Source: Liriodendron chinense (lineage: Eukaryota; Streptophyta; Magnoliopsida; Magnoliales; Magnoliaceae). From it: 64,000 nucleotides of DNA. The position numbers and the translations under genes are program-made. Numbering within the stretch: the stretch's first letter is position 1; each line of letters starts with the position of its first letter. The stretch covers positions 868,001 to 932,000 of the forward strand of contig PVNU02000924.1 in NCBI GenBank assembly GCA_003013855.2. Direction: 5' to 3'. The notes beneath the pieces are model-generated. The model saw only the letters and a list, made by a program, of their open reading frames with translations, had not been told where the DNA came from and did no database searches. Shown here in pieces: positions 1 to 11,530 of the stretch.

Positions 1-1754
1 CGCGAGCGGCTCCTCCAGCGAGATCTTGTCTTGGTGGAAGATCTCCCTCCCTCTCTCTCTGCTTTCTCCTTCAACTCCGCGAGCTTGGCGAAGTTGGAGT
101 CCAGAGCCTGATACCTATCGGTCAGGACTTGGACTTTCTCTATGAGGATCTTCTTCTCCTCATCTCTCTTCGAGATCAACGCCTCGTGGGACTTGAGGAG
201 CTGATCCCTTCCTTGAACCGCCTTCTCCAAGGAGATCCTCTTCCCATCCACCTCATCAATCACACGACGGGCGGTAAGAATATCACGACTTGTCCGTAGG
301 ATGAGGTCCAAGCCCTGCGAAATGGGAGAAAGAGTGTGAGAAAAATACTTGGAAGCAGATAGCAAGTTAAACAAACATAAAAAAAAGTGTTACCTGAACC
401 ATCCTCACTCCCACCTCGAGGAAGAGGTTTTCAGGGCTTGGCTCGGGGAGGGTGCCGAAGGTTTGGGGGGAGATGTTGTCGAAGAGAAATTCGCATATTG
501 GATGGAGGTGGCGAGGGACAGTGAATGATCCACTACCAGAGGGCTGGGCAACGACCAGCCCAGCCGTGCTCGCGACGGGAGCGGCAACCGACTCGCGAAC
601 AGGAGCCGACTCGCCAGCAGGAGCCAATTCGCGAGTAGGAGTTGACTCCCGAGGCCCTGTGGGCTCACGAGTTTCTTCAGCTGGGGGGCAGCTGGACCCC
701 GCTCCATCATCCCTCGGGGAGTTATCAGTAATATTAATCACTAGTGGTCCAGGTGCGACCACCAGCGAGGGAATGACGGGCGTAGGAGCTGCTGGCGCCC
801 CTACCGTGCTCGCGAGATGGGTAGATTGGTCGGCACCTTTATGGGTGGATGGTTGGGAAGGACCGGCAGATGATTTCTTCTGCCTCTTCGGGTTCGTGCC
901 TTTGAGTCGAGGTAGCAGACCCCTCTTCTCTCCAGCCTTCGTCATTGCAATCTCGTCAGATATTAACCCTGCCGCCACGAGTCGCGAGGAGGACAAACAA
1001 GCTTCGATATGCCTGTCGGGAGCAAGCAGCTTGTATATTTTCACGATCTTCTCGTGAATTCCTCCCTTCAAATTTGGCTTCGTCAAAGCCGGGATACCTG
1101 CGAACACGAACAGAAGTTAAAAAATGAAAAAACCCTAAGTCTTAACTGGAGAAAAATCATATAATGTGGAACTGTGCCTACCTTCACAGAAAAACCGGTT
1201 CACTCCTGGGCCCCTGGAGGGCGTAGAACCAGCGCTTCCTCCAGCCGGGATAATTCGAAGAGGGCTTCCCCAGCACTAAATTATCCCAGTGCCAATAGCA
1301 CAGGTAGTACCAGCCTTCGTTGGAGGGCGCCTTCTTCAGACAGAACATACGGAGAAACTCTTTAGCGGTGAGCTCCCCGTTGCCAGCCTGAGCTCAGAAC
1401 CACCCTCCATCCGTTCACGATGAGTTGCCCGGGGGCAATTTTATAACACCGAAGAACGTTACGAACGAAGGGATGGAGAGGAAGGCGTACCCCAAGAATG
1501 AGGTGGTACTCATAAATGGCCACGCACCCTAGGGGAGGGGAATCCGGTGTTTCTCCATCTCCGGATAACCGGAGAACGACTGAGTCAGGGATTAAGTATC
1601 TATCCCGTAACTCAAGCAGCCGGTCCTCCGATAAAATGGAGGGATACCCAGACGCTGTGTATCTGCCTGCCGGAACCCTCGCATTCCTGGAGGCAGAGGA
1701 TTCCGGGGTAGCATCTCCCAGGGGGACAGTGGTCTCATCGGAGTCTCCAGCCAT
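1..1754 (-). pseudogene. Antisense ORF (aORF) of Tat element A: putative gypsy-type transposon domain plus coiled coil, spliced, partial
   Basis: Read on the minus strand, an ATG at 1754 opens MAGDSDETTVPLGD and leads into a segment around LPLHPFVRNVLRCY..APGQL. This is the signature of the 'putative gypsy type transposon' family (Pfam Transposase_28), a protein of unknown role. I infer three exons: 1754-1182, 1097-394 and 314 to the left edge. They are separated by introns with GT donors (1181/1180, 393/392) and AG acceptors after TTCGCAG-like tracts. Exon 2 is Pro/Ser/Arg-rich low complexity with a basic KRQKK patch. Exon 3 is a heptad-like Lys/Glu coiled coil that continues off the window. 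Exon 1 shifts frame near 1390, so this copy is broken. It lies antisense between pol and the 3' LTR and would be read toward pol. Confidence 0.7.
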
Positions 1755-2193
1755 GAGCGTTTTTAAAGAAGAAAAAAGAAGAAGGAAAAAGAATATACCA
1801 AATGTGAGAAATGGAAGGGAAAGGACATCGAAGGAAGAACAGAGAGACACCGGATGAGGGAAGATGACTGAAGGAAGAAGATTTTTTTTTTCGAAAGCTT
1901 CTGTGAAAATTCGGAGATATGACGGACTCCGTATATTTATATGCAATCATTCTGCCGTATATGGTGACACGTGGCTACCTTTCGTTCGGCACGGCAGTCG
2001 AGCAGGCAATGCCCATTAATTCCTTAGACACGTGGCGAGCGTCTCTTCATTTCCTATATGTGGAAAGGCTGCGAAAGGCTGGCGCTCATTAATTCTAGCC
2101 CAATCATGTACGGTTTCATTCTCAATAAGGTAGCAGGCGGTTACGCATGACAGTGAGTAAGTCCTTTCCCTTAGAATTCTTGGCGGTAAGGAC

Positions 2194-2206
2194 TTAGGGG
2201 GGCATC
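2194..2206 (+). promoter_or_regulatory. Polypurine tract of Tat element A
   Basis: The run TTAGGGGGGCATC sits immediately before the LTR start TGTTATAG. It fits the plus-strand priming site of an LTR retrotransposon and fixes both the orientation of the element and the left end of its 3' LTR. Confidence 0.6.
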
Positions 2207-2225
2207 TGTTATAGTCAAAATAGCG

Positions 2226-2395
2226 GAGATCATCTGCTCGCGGCTCGCATATTCTCACGATGTCCTGATCCTGCGAGCAGCGTTATTCGACTCTCGAGAT
2301 CATCTGCTCGTGGCTCGCATATTCTCACGATGTCCTGATCCTACGAGCAGCGTTATTCGACTCTCGAGATCATATGCTCGCGTCTCGCATATTAG
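2226..2395 (+). repeat. 70-bp tandem repeat in LTR U3 (about 2.4 copies)
   Basis: Units start at 2226, 2296 and 2366 with GAGATCATCTGCTCG and carry a CTCGCATATTCTCACGATG core. The first two are complete and differ at only a couple of bases; the third breaks off after about 30 bp. Repeated U3 modules like this often act as enhancer units in plant LTRs, which is inference here. Confidence 0.85.
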
Positions 2396-2814
2396 GTAAA
2401 TACGGCACACAGTTACCGAGTCTTCGAGCCCTTGCGGTCAATAGTCGAATATTACAAGGCGGAAAATATCCTTCTCGACCTGCGAACTGTCCTTCTCGCA
2501 AGTCGTTAAAAGGCGTCGCATCTTATATGCGAGCACCTAGTCTAGCGAGCAGCTCCCGACGTGCGAGCAGCTTTTACTGATGGTCAGCGATGACATTCCT
2601 CAGCCTCTAGTACCAGCAGCCCGTATAGGCCGATTTTGGGCTTATCTTCGTTTATGGCTCCGCGTTTCAAGGGATCGTTATCAAGGAATGTAGTTGATCG
2701 GATGACTAATTGGATTAGACTGTTCCTTGATCTGAGGATAAGGATAAACATCTTATCCCATGAAATCAGTAGACGATCTCAGTGTCTTACGTAACAGAGT
2801 GGGACATTCGGATC

Positions 2815-2824
2815 TATATAAATA
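2815..2824 (+). promoter_or_regulatory. TATA box of Tat element A LTR
   Basis: TATATAAATA lies about 230 bp before the inferred LTR end, a normal place for the U3/R boundary. It is the probable core promoter of the retrotransposon. Confidence 0.5.
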
Positions 2825-3045
2825 GATAGTTTCCATCAATAAGAAGGTACACAATACTCAGTCCTTAATCTCCGTCGTTTATTAGTTCTCTTTCCTTACC
2901 CTATCTAACTTAGGCATCGGAGGGCCAACGGCTGGACGCCGGCCACCCTTAGTTATTTTCTGTCCCCTTTCAGGTCCAAGGAGGAAATCGCTTGGAGGGA
3001 AGGTGAATCTTCCGGAGAATCCTGTTATAAAATTCGACGTAAACA

Positions 3046-3958
3046 AGAGGTAGCTGTTATATATTATTAGATAACCATAACACAGGTAGCTGTGACATTT
3101 CAAATGTATGAGTCATTTTTTGATATCCCACTGACTCTTATGTTTCAACATTGTCAATTTCAAAAGCCTCAAAGCATTCATCAATGTCAAGAAAATCATA
3201 TTAATTACATTAAAGAGATAGTTGTTATATATTGAGCTATTAAGTATTTATCTCAATTGCAAACTAACTCAACGGGCTTTATAATTGTAAATTTCAATAA
3301 ATTAAAAGCCATTTAGGTCTATACAATCAGATCACATAAGGCATGCACAAAAAGAATATCTATCAATCAAACATAGAAAACGTTTATCAAACATAACATG
3401 GCTACTAACTGATCTGCTTGTGTATCAACATCCACTTCTCCCACATAATGCATTTGTATCAACTTACAATTATCTCAGTTATAAAATGCATATGCGTTTC
3501 AAGATAACATAATGGTTGGGAATCAACTTCCAGACTTATGTACATAAGATTTTAGTCACTCACATAGTTAAGAATAATGCACAAGAGTTGAATCTGAATC
3601 CTCCATCCTACATCTCTCAAAAATGGAGAAGTCGATTTTGGACGAGGATGACAATGCATGCAACCAGTATAGAAATCAGAATGCATTTGTATCGTCGGTA
3701 AAACACAGACATGAATTTCTAATGGGGATTACCCTTTACTCTGTTCGCAAAGGGATCGAAAACCTATTCAGCGACATGCTGACCTTTATACAACAGTTAG
3801 GAATAGTCGACATTGATCCCTTTGTTAGAATTGAACATGGTTGAGAATGAGGAATGAGCCAAAAAAAGAAGAGAGCGGATGTATAATCCCAACCTTCATG
3901 AAGATCTCACAATTATTCCATGGAGAGATTGACTTGAAAGGGGGAAAAGTGAATCGGT
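3046..3958. other. AT-rich interval with no recognisable gene
   Basis: This lies between the Tat LTR and the first CACTA terminus. It has only short ORFs without recognisable domains, including a 73-codon frame at 3623-3844. I see no repeat boundary or RNA gene here. Confidence 0.5.
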
Positions 3959-3989
3959 CACTACGTCAAAATGGAGATTTTGCGACACA

Positions 3990-4250
3990 ATCTGTCACAA
4001 AAAGTCTTGGTTTAACGACGAACTTAGTCTGTCGCTTAGGAAATAAGTCCGTCGCTAACGGTGAATTGTGGTTTTTTCCTTGCGGGATTTAGCGGCGGAC
4101 CTAATTCCGTTGCAAAAATATACATTGCGACGGAGTTGATTCGTCGCTAACTGTAGACGAACTGTATCCGTCGGAAATTAAAGCAGCGACGGACGATAAA
4201 ATTTAGTATAGCGACGAACTACGACGGACTAAGTTCGTCGTTATATCCTG
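3990..4250. repeat. Left subterminal repeat array of CACTA-1
   Basis: Imperfect copies of GCGACGGA..TTCGTCGC occur in direct and inverted orientation every 20-40 bp. Such arrays are transposase-binding sites in CACTA elements and match the array at 11885-12160. Confidence 0.8.
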
Positions 4251-4391
4251 CCACAAAATGCCACCCCCACCTGCCCAAAATGCCATGGACATTTTCGCAT
4301 AATCCATATAAAATGAGCTAATATTTTAAAACTGGTAAAATATTATCACAACACCTACGAAAGTGTGAAAATTCTGAGATTTAAAAAAATT

Positions 4392-5845
4392 AGTGAGAGT
4401 TCGAAAATCTAACATTTAGAAAAAAAAAAAAAAAAGAAGAATGAAAATTTTGAGATTTCCAAAAAGAGAAAAAGAACAAAAAAAGAAAAGAAAACAGAGA
4501 TTGTATTTTGAATGGAAATTTTGAGATTTCCAAAAAAAAAAAAATAGAGATTTTATTTTGAATGAAAATTTTGAGATTTAAATAAAAAAAAAAGAGAGAG
4601 ATTGTATTTCAAATGAAAGTTGAGGTTTGAAAAACAAAATTAAGAAGTTTGAATAAAATTAGTACATTTGGAAGAAAAAAAAAATCTGATTTTGGCAAAA
4701 ATTAATATTTAAAAAAATTGAGAAACTTAAAAAAAAATTGTGATTTTGAAGAAAAATAGTTTAGAGATTTGATAAAAAAAAATTCAATTGTGTTTGAGAA
4801 AAAATTGAGATTTTGAAAAATAATGAGATATAAACAAAACCGAGATTTAAAAAAAAAAAAATTGGCGTTTTGCAAAAAAATAAAAGTTTGGATAAATTTG
4901 ATGAGTTTGAAAAAAAATCAGATTTTAAAAACAAATTAAGATTTTTACAAAGAAATTGAGATTTTGTATTTTGAAAAAAAAAAAATTAAGAAGTTTGATA
5001 AGAAAAAAAAAGTCTAAAAAAGAATTGAAAAGATTAAAAGTAATTGATATTTTGAAAAATATGGAGAAGTTTGAAAAAAAAAGTTAAAATTTTGAAAAAA
5101 GAAAGTGATTTAAAAAAATTGAGTTTTTGAAAAATAATTGACATTTTGAAAAAGAAAATTGAAAAGCTTAAAATAATTGTGATTTTGGGAAAAAAAAAAA
5201 AGGTTGAGAAGTTGGAAAAAATCGACAATGTTTGAGAAAATCTAGATTTTGAAAAAATTGAGATTCAAAAAAGAATTGAGATTTCTAAAAAAAAATTACA
5301 TTTTTTTGTGAAAAACAATTTCATTTTGAAAAAAATTTGAGTAGTTTGAATAAAATTGATAAGTTTGCAAAAAAATAGATTTTGAGAAGGAATTATATTT
5401 CATAAAGAAAATGAGATTTTGTATTTTGAAAGTTTGAAAATAATTTACATTTTAAAAGATGGAGAAGTTTGAAAAAAATTGATTAAAAATAATTGAGTTC
5501 TTTTTTTAAATGACATTTTGAAAAATAAAATTGAGAAGTTTTAAAAAATTCTGATTTTGAAATATAATTAAGATTTAAAAAATGACTGAGATTTTGAAAA
5601 AAAAATTAACATTTTTTGACAATGTGAAAAAAAAATTGAGTAGTTTAGAAAAAAGAAAGATTTTGAAAAAAATATATTTATATAAAGAAATTGAGATTTT
5701 GTATCTTGAAAAGAATGAGAAGTTTGATATAAAAAAAAAAAAGAAGAGATTTTGAAGAGCATTGTTATTTTGATAATATTATAATTTAAAAAAAATTGAG
5801 ATTTAAAACAATTTGAAATTAGTGGACCAAATTTATTGGTGGGCA
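4392..5845. repeat. A-rich quasi-periodic tract
   Basis: About 1.45 kb is built from degenerate units of the type TTGAGATTTTGAAAAAA, at roughly 15-40 bp spacing, with strong purine bias on the plus strand. The minus-strand frames across it are only Phe/Ile/Ser-rich low complexity and are not genes. It looks like a decayed minisatellite lying inside the CACTA element. Confidence 0.75.
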
Positions 5846-7087
5846 TTTATTGGACAGTTGAAAATGAAAAATTACACTCATTCAGTTAGCTTGCTATTAG
5901 ATTGGTTTATGCATACACACAAGTTCACTAGTACGAAAAATGATGGCCCAAGTATAATGAAGTGTAACTGTAAGAATAACTTATAATGATGTGGTAGGTC
6001 AAATTCTATGATCAGGCCATTGTAAAGTTGATCTAAACAGTCATGTGTTTGGAACTTACTAATTAGGGCAGAGAACAAAATTTAGCCCAATCTGACCTGA
6101 AACGAATTAAATTTGTCGAAAAGACTATTTAAATTGGCATGATCAGTTTGTCCAAATTTAGACAAATTTCGGACAATCTGATCGGTCCATATCGAAGAGT
6201 AAATGACTTCAGATGTTTAGATTAAATTTCTCTACAATCTAACCATTGGATCACAAAATGTGGCCCATCATGTTATTAATCAATTTTGTTTATCAAAGAT
6301 CTATCTCATCCGAAACTCGATCGGGGTGAGTTGACCAGTCAAATCGAAGCTCTTAATGAGTAGAATCGATTGACTAGATCAAATTTCTAAACTGGGCCAA
6401 ATTTTTAGGTCAAAATTGCGCTGCAACTTGCTAACCTCATGAAAATTCAAGAAATGCATGGTCATTGGACCCCAAACTCTAATCCAGCCATTGAGATTTG
6501 GATCTTCTTAAGTTTTGTTATTGCATCTTAAAATGATATTAAAGAACAGATGAATGTGATCGATATACATAAAATACATTAACTTGGGCTCACACGGTTA
6601 GGATAACGGACACAGATTTGCTAGTGACCGGCCACTAGTTTTGGAAGGATATGGTCTGTTCTAAGGTCCTGCTTAACGTCGTGGTTAGGAAGTTAATCTT
6701 CTGTGTTCTACATTTGAATATTTCATTTTGTAATTCTATGGAATTTTTCTCCTATGATAAGTAGTTGTTTCTTCTATTCAAAATTTTTAAAGAGTAGCGT
6801 TTATGTCTAATTATTAATTTTATTTTGACTATATTTTGGTGGTTGTGTTCATTTTTCCCAATTTTGAGATATTTTGTTAATTGCCAATATCGTTAGTTGG
6901 AGCATTGCCTATTCTTTTCAAGTCCTTTTTATGGTCAGTTTTCTGTTTAAGTTTTTAACTTGTACTTAAGGTTGCAGGTCAGTTTATATGTTTGTTCATC
7001 CTTCCAAATCAAATCCTCGCAAAAATTCAAATCCTCTTCCAAATTTCACCTGAAACTCCAATACTCCCGGAAAGAGTAATAAAAGCC
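5846..7087. other. Non-coding interior of CACTA-1, no gene seen
   Basis: AT-rich sequence with no convincing exon. Around 6590-6620 the phrase 'ctcacacggttaggataac' resembles the end of the MULE-type MITEs at 29 kb, so a MITE remnant may lie here. Confidence 0.45.
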
Positions 7088-7216
7088 ATGTTGGGTCGTG
7101 GAAAGGGTGGCAAGGGCCTTGGAAAGGGCGGTGCTAAATGACACTGGAAGGTGTTGAGAGACAACATCCAAGGAATTACCAAGCCTGCCATCAGGCGTCT
7201 TGCACGAACAGGCGGT
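7088..7216 (+). pseudogene. Histone H4 N-terminal fragment
   Basis: Forty-three codons match the H4 tail and start of the histone fold: GRGKGGKGLGKGGAK, then KVLRDNIQGITKPAIRRLAR.GG. Codon 18, normally Arg (CGA), is a TGA stop; the next Arg is Trp; a Ser after the start Met is Leu; an Arg late in the fragment is Thr. The match ends at the GlyGly before helix 2, and the next bases (GTATGC) could serve as a splice donor. The rest of H4 (about 60 residues) is absent. It is not a working histone. Its place inside a CACTA element, beside other unrelated gene pieces, points to transposon capture. Confidence 0.9.
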
Positions 7217-7969
7217 ATGCATACACACAAATTATTTTCCTTTCGACAAGAAAAATCCCATTTGCAAGTGAATGCATGAAAATCATAGCCCAAACACCAT
7301 TCAAATTGGGTCCAATGCTCCCAGCAACTGTACAATTAATGCATCTTTAGAGAATTATTTTCAAACTTGCGCACATTTGACAATTGAAGAAAAGTTGAAT
7401 GCTCCACCCCCATTGGCCTTGGTGGTGGGACATATCATGTTTTCGTGGCCCCTTTTGATAACCCAACTAGCAGTAGTGGGACATCCTTGAGCCCCTTTCA
7501 GAATTCCTAGCTGGCTTGCAGAGTTGTTCCACATGCCGATTTATGTCAGTTTTTTTTTAAGTTAATTAGAGTTTTCTAAGCCCACTTGACTATATGATTG
7601 TATAGGCATTTTGTTTGCTGATTTGAACTGTTGGCTAATTCTCTTTTTTAACTGTCCATTTGAATGCTACTGTACAAATGGTTTGAATTGTGCTATATAT
7701 ATATTTTTAGGCTTAGGCTCCATCCACAACATGGTATTCCAAAATGATTACCTAATGGCCATTACATAATAACGGTGCTAACCATTATTTGTTGTGGAGC
7801 CTCACCCAATAACACAACCATATGTACCAATAAAGCATAAAGAAGCGAGACCAAAGCTTTCCATCAAGTGGGTCTAGAAGCAATCAGGTGATGTTACTCA
7901 ATTATGCTAGACCTGATGAAACTTGCAATGAAAAATTGTGTAGTTTTTCTGACTGTTATTTATCAACAG

Positions 7970-8058
7970 TCTGTCCTAGGTAAGAAGCTGGCTGAAATGC
8001 ATAAAGCTGGACAATCTGACAAGGGGTTTGGTTTTAATGTTAAGAACATGATTGGCAG
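7970..8058 (+). pseudogene. Exon of a fructosamine-3-kinase / protein-ribulosamine-3-kinase-like gene
   Basis: An 89-bp open segment sits between an AG acceptor (TCAACAG before 7970) and a GT donor (GGCAG|GTGAAA). It encodes a peptide around LGKKLAEMHKAGQSDKGFGF followed by NVKNMIG. This matches my memory of the plant chloroplast protein-ribulosamine 3-kinase, which repairs glycated proteins, in the region just before its STPQ segment. No other exon of that gene is recognisable nearby, so it is an isolated captured exon with both splice sites kept. Confidence 0.65.
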
Positions 8059-9128
8059 GTGAAATATTTCAAATGATTTCTTCCAACATTAATTGAGCAT
8101 GTAGTTTGGTAGATACAACTTTTGGGTAGTGCTATTGATTCAGCTTGCAGTATAGGAGTTCGATGCAACTCATCAGTACTCATGGTAAATGCATGGTAAT
8201 CTGACAGGCCACCACATGAATGGGCTATACTTCAAGATTAGGGCAATTGGACAAGGCCAACCATCCGGTTGTAATGAATTTTCCTGGTAGAATGTGAATC
8301 TAACCGTTTGTTTTGCAGGTTTCCTTTGGGAACTCAAAACTGCTTTTAGTAGCAGCTAATTTCTTATTGGCATCATGTTTTCTATTTGGTTTTCTAGATA
8401 TATCTAAACCACTACAATTACAAGGTTAGGGAAATTATACATTCTTAAAGAGGATGGGTTATTATATTTCTCATTAGTCCATAAATTGAAAGGCCGCCCA
8501 AGAGAAATTTTCACATGATCCATCCATGATGAGATGCAATGCAACAGACTAATCATTTGGACTGCTAGACCTTGGGTCCCAGTTATCAGAATTAAATCTG
8601 GTTTTTCCTTATTTTTTTCTCTTCTTTTTCTTTCATCCAAGATAGCAATTTCCTGTGGGGTTAAGAGTAACTTAAACCTTTAGAATGCATTGATTTCTTC
8701 TGAGCAGTCATAGTGTTGTGTGAATTTCTTTCTTGGTATTGTAGTGGAATGTAGACCATGGGCATCCATCATAGACTTTTTCTTTGTATTCTCATTGTGC
8801 CCGAATTTTATCTTAGAGCTGTTCAATTTATTTACCTATCTTGTCAGAATTGCTCAGCGCTCTTCTCATCTTGCAATTTGAGACACAGAAAGTGGGAAAA
8901 TGGAACATGCCTAATGCAATCGAGCCGTTCGCAGCAAATAGCAAATTGGTCCACCAAAAGAGCAGAACCAATAAGATGAAAAGAAAAAAGAAAATGAAGA
9001 GCAGAATTAATACTGATTTTTGGTTTATCTGTTTATCTAAATGGGCCTTTAGGTTTTGAATAAGGAAGTGCTACTATTTGGTTTTGTTTTGTTTACTTGA
9101 AATTAATGGATTAATTATCTCACTGTAG

Positions 9129-9417
9129 ACACCCGTGCATACTATTGCTTCCAATGCCAGAGTTAAGGGGCTGTGGTTGTTGGCAAGCTATTGGAGCAAG
9201 ATAATACTGATCTTAGATATGATGCAGCTAAAGGTGGTTTCTCCCTGGCCATCATTTTTATAATTATTATCTTTTCCTGTTCTGAAATTTACTTTTAGGT
9301 TGCATGTGAGGTGTTGAGTTGTATTTTCTTTCGTACACGTTTGAATAAACCAGGTGAATATGTAGACATGGTTAAGGCTGGGATCATTGACCCACTTAAA
9401 GTGATCAGAATTGCAGT
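9129..9417 (+). pseudogene. CPN60B: Two exons of chloroplast chaperonin 60 beta (RuBisCO-binding subunit)
   Basis: Exon 9129-9233 and exon 9354-~9417 are joined by a phase-1 intron (AAAG|GT...CAG|GTGAA). They encode the C-terminal equatorial region of plastid CPN60-beta: TPVHTIASNA, then KLLEQDNTDL.YDAAK, then GEYVDMVKAGIIDPLKVIR. A 1-bp deletion after VKG, near 9170, shifts the frame in the first exon, so the copy is broken. The match stops abruptly after the 'VIR.A' residues and runs straight into an unrelated GARP-domain exon. The full protein is about 600 residues; about 50 are represented here. Confidence 0.85.
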
Positions 9418-9420
9418 GCT

Positions 9421-9662
9421 CCGACAAAGCCACGCATGCGGTGGACACCGGAACTCCATGAGTGCTTCATTGGAGCTGTCAACCAGTTTGGCAGTAGTAA
9501 AAGTGGGTAACTCTCTGGACCATATCCTACTTCTAGTTATTGGTTTTCTGCCATAATACCAACACTGGTATGCAATTTTTCACCCACATGAGCTACTCCC
9601 AAAGGTGTGCGCTCATAAAAGTTGAGGGCTTGACTATCTACCATGTAAAAAGCCACCTACAG
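9421..9662 (+). pseudogene. PHR / MYB-CC GARP DNA-binding domain fragment (two exons)
   Basis: Exon 9421-9502 encodes TKPRMRWTPELHECF followed by AVNQFGSSK. Exon 9593-9662 encodes TPKGV, a short indel-damaged stretch, then KVEGLTIYHVKSHLQ. Together these are helix 1 to the SHLQ motif of the GARP (MYB-like) domain of phosphate-starvation-response and other MYB-CC transcription factors. The intron lies where those genes normally have one. Indels around 9608-9620 break the frame, and the coiled-coil half of the family is missing. The first exon begins within a few bases of the CPN60-beta segment, with no intron between them, which makes a chimeric exon. Confidence 0.85.
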
Positions 9663-10640
9663 GTGTGTATGTTGGTTTTTGTCTGGAGGTTGTTTTCGAC
9701 AAATGATTTTTTTTCTCTTGATTCTGATTGTAATTCCAACTGGTTGGACTATCAGTTACAGTTATAGTCATAGTGTGTGACATCCAACCCATTAATAGGT
9801 AGGCCTTATAATGAGGATCACCTTTTAAAAAAATATCCATATCCACTCATCAAGTGGACCATGCTTGTATTTTGTTATTTATCAATAGCTAGACGTTGTT
9901 TTATATGGCATGGCAAACCTGACGAGTATATGGCTCTGACTTTTGCAACTAGGTGCACTATAACTTAGTGTTTTGAGAGCCCTAGAGCATTCCTCTTTTA
10001 TGTTTGGCTACACCAAATTTAAAAAATGTCATGATATTTTCCACCAAATTAGACTATTAACTATGAATTATCATGTTATTTGATGCAACCAAACACACCC
10101 TTAAGGTTACTCATGAAGGTAGGATATTGAGTTCTACTCCCGTTGCACGTTCCAACGCATATGCGCCATAACCCATTGCGAAAATCAGGCCAGTTGGATC
10201 AGGTTGGCAGATAGTCTATGCCAAACTTTTTTTTTAGGTAGTACAAACATCCCACTTAGTATACACACCCACACTGTTAGTCACCCTGCAATGTTCGCCA
10301 CCCCCACATTGGGAATCGATACCTAGAGTGTTGAAACAAGTTTATCTTTACTCAATCTACCATTGTCCCAAAGGTTTGGGTGTAGATAGTTTGCATCAAA
10401 CGTGAACCATGGTTAATTCTTTTTTAGCTGTTCATTTTCTTATACGTGTGGCCCATTTAATTCATAATGACAACTAACTCCCTAATTGGTTGTTTCGACT
10501 TGAAACAATCTGAATTGCTATTGCGCAAGTTGTTTTTAGTTTATTCAGTTGAATTATTGCAATTTGATTCCATTGAGTATCCAAACACGACATGATGTAT
10601 TTCAGAGCTTTATTTTCCTTCTTTTCTTTTTTGTTTCTAG

Positions 10641-10854
10641 CATGCTTTGTGTCATGGTAAAAGCTATGAATTTGATGAAGGCGAATTGCATAAAGAGCAA
10701 GCTTTGGCTCGTGGATTTGGCGGGCAGTGAGAGGCTTGCAAAGACAGACATGCAAGGGGAGCAGCTCAAAAGCTCAGAGAATGAACAAATCACTTTTAGC
10801 TCTTGAGGACGCCGTATCGGCTCTGACAATGAAAAGCAGCCACATCCCGTACAG
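10641..10854 (+). pseudogene. Kinesin-14 motor-domain exon fragment
   Basis: A 214-bp exon has clean borders (TTTCTAG| and ACAG|GTTCGT) and encodes MLCVMVKA.NLM, CIKSKLWLVDLAGSERLAKTD and, after a frameshift near 10764, SLLALEDAVSAL and SSHIPYR. This is the switch-2 region (DLAGSER) and following helix of a minus-end-directed plant kinesin-14; the family normally has LSALGDVISAL here. It has a frameshift, and the rest of the ~350-residue motor is absent. Confidence 0.9.
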
Positions 10855-10918
10855 GTTCGTCACAAATCGTTGTTACCTATCAAAGCAATTCGAAGTTGAT
10901 GCATTTGCTTTAAGATTC

Positions 10919-11476
<558 letters not shown>

Positions 11477-11530
11477 TTGTTCTTAGATTATAAAACTGAT
11501 ACTTAATGTTTTATATTCTGGATTTTGCAG

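Larger units (their letters stand above)
1..3045 (+). mobile_element. Tat-lineage Ty3/gypsy retrotransposon, 3' portion (element A)
   Basis: The window opens inside the 3' untranslated region of a Tat-type gypsy element. Two things show this: a long antisense, intron-containing ORF at 1-1754 (a known Tat-lineage trait) and a purine tract directly before a TG...CA LTR at 2207-3045. The pol genes lie to the left, outside the window. The LTR contains the phrase 'ttaggcatcggaggg', which recurs in the Tat element at 56 kb and in the solo LTR at 35 kb, so all three belong to related families. The 5' LTR and the matching target duplication cannot be seen. Confidence 0.8.
2207..3045 (+). repeat. 3' LTR of Tat element A (about 839 bp)
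   Basis: It begins TGTTATAGTC after the polypurine tract and ends in GTAAACA. It has an internal 70-bp tandem repeat, a TATA box near 2815 and the Tat-LTR phrase 'ttaggcatcggagggccaacggctgga'. The right end is inferred from the terminal CA and from comparison with the LTR ending AACAACA at 56532. No second LTR is in the window to confirm it. Confidence 0.65.

Noticed and set aside
452..1057. Plus-strand 201-codon frame
   Set aside because: It is the shadow of the antisense Pro/Ser-rich ORF on the other strand and has no domain of its own.
2226..2395. CRISPR-like array of regular repeats
   Set aside because: The 70-bp units are contiguous tandem copies without spacers, inside a plant LTR.
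5034..5846. Phe/Ile/Ser-rich minus-strand frames that look like membrane proteins
   Set aside because: They are translations of the A-rich quasi-repeat, with no start context or family match.
7088..7216. Working histone H4 gene
   Set aside because: There is a stop at codon 18 and the last ~60 residues are missing.
8841..9059. 72-codon frame as another captured exon
   Set aside because: I could not match it to any protein family, and splice borders are not clear.
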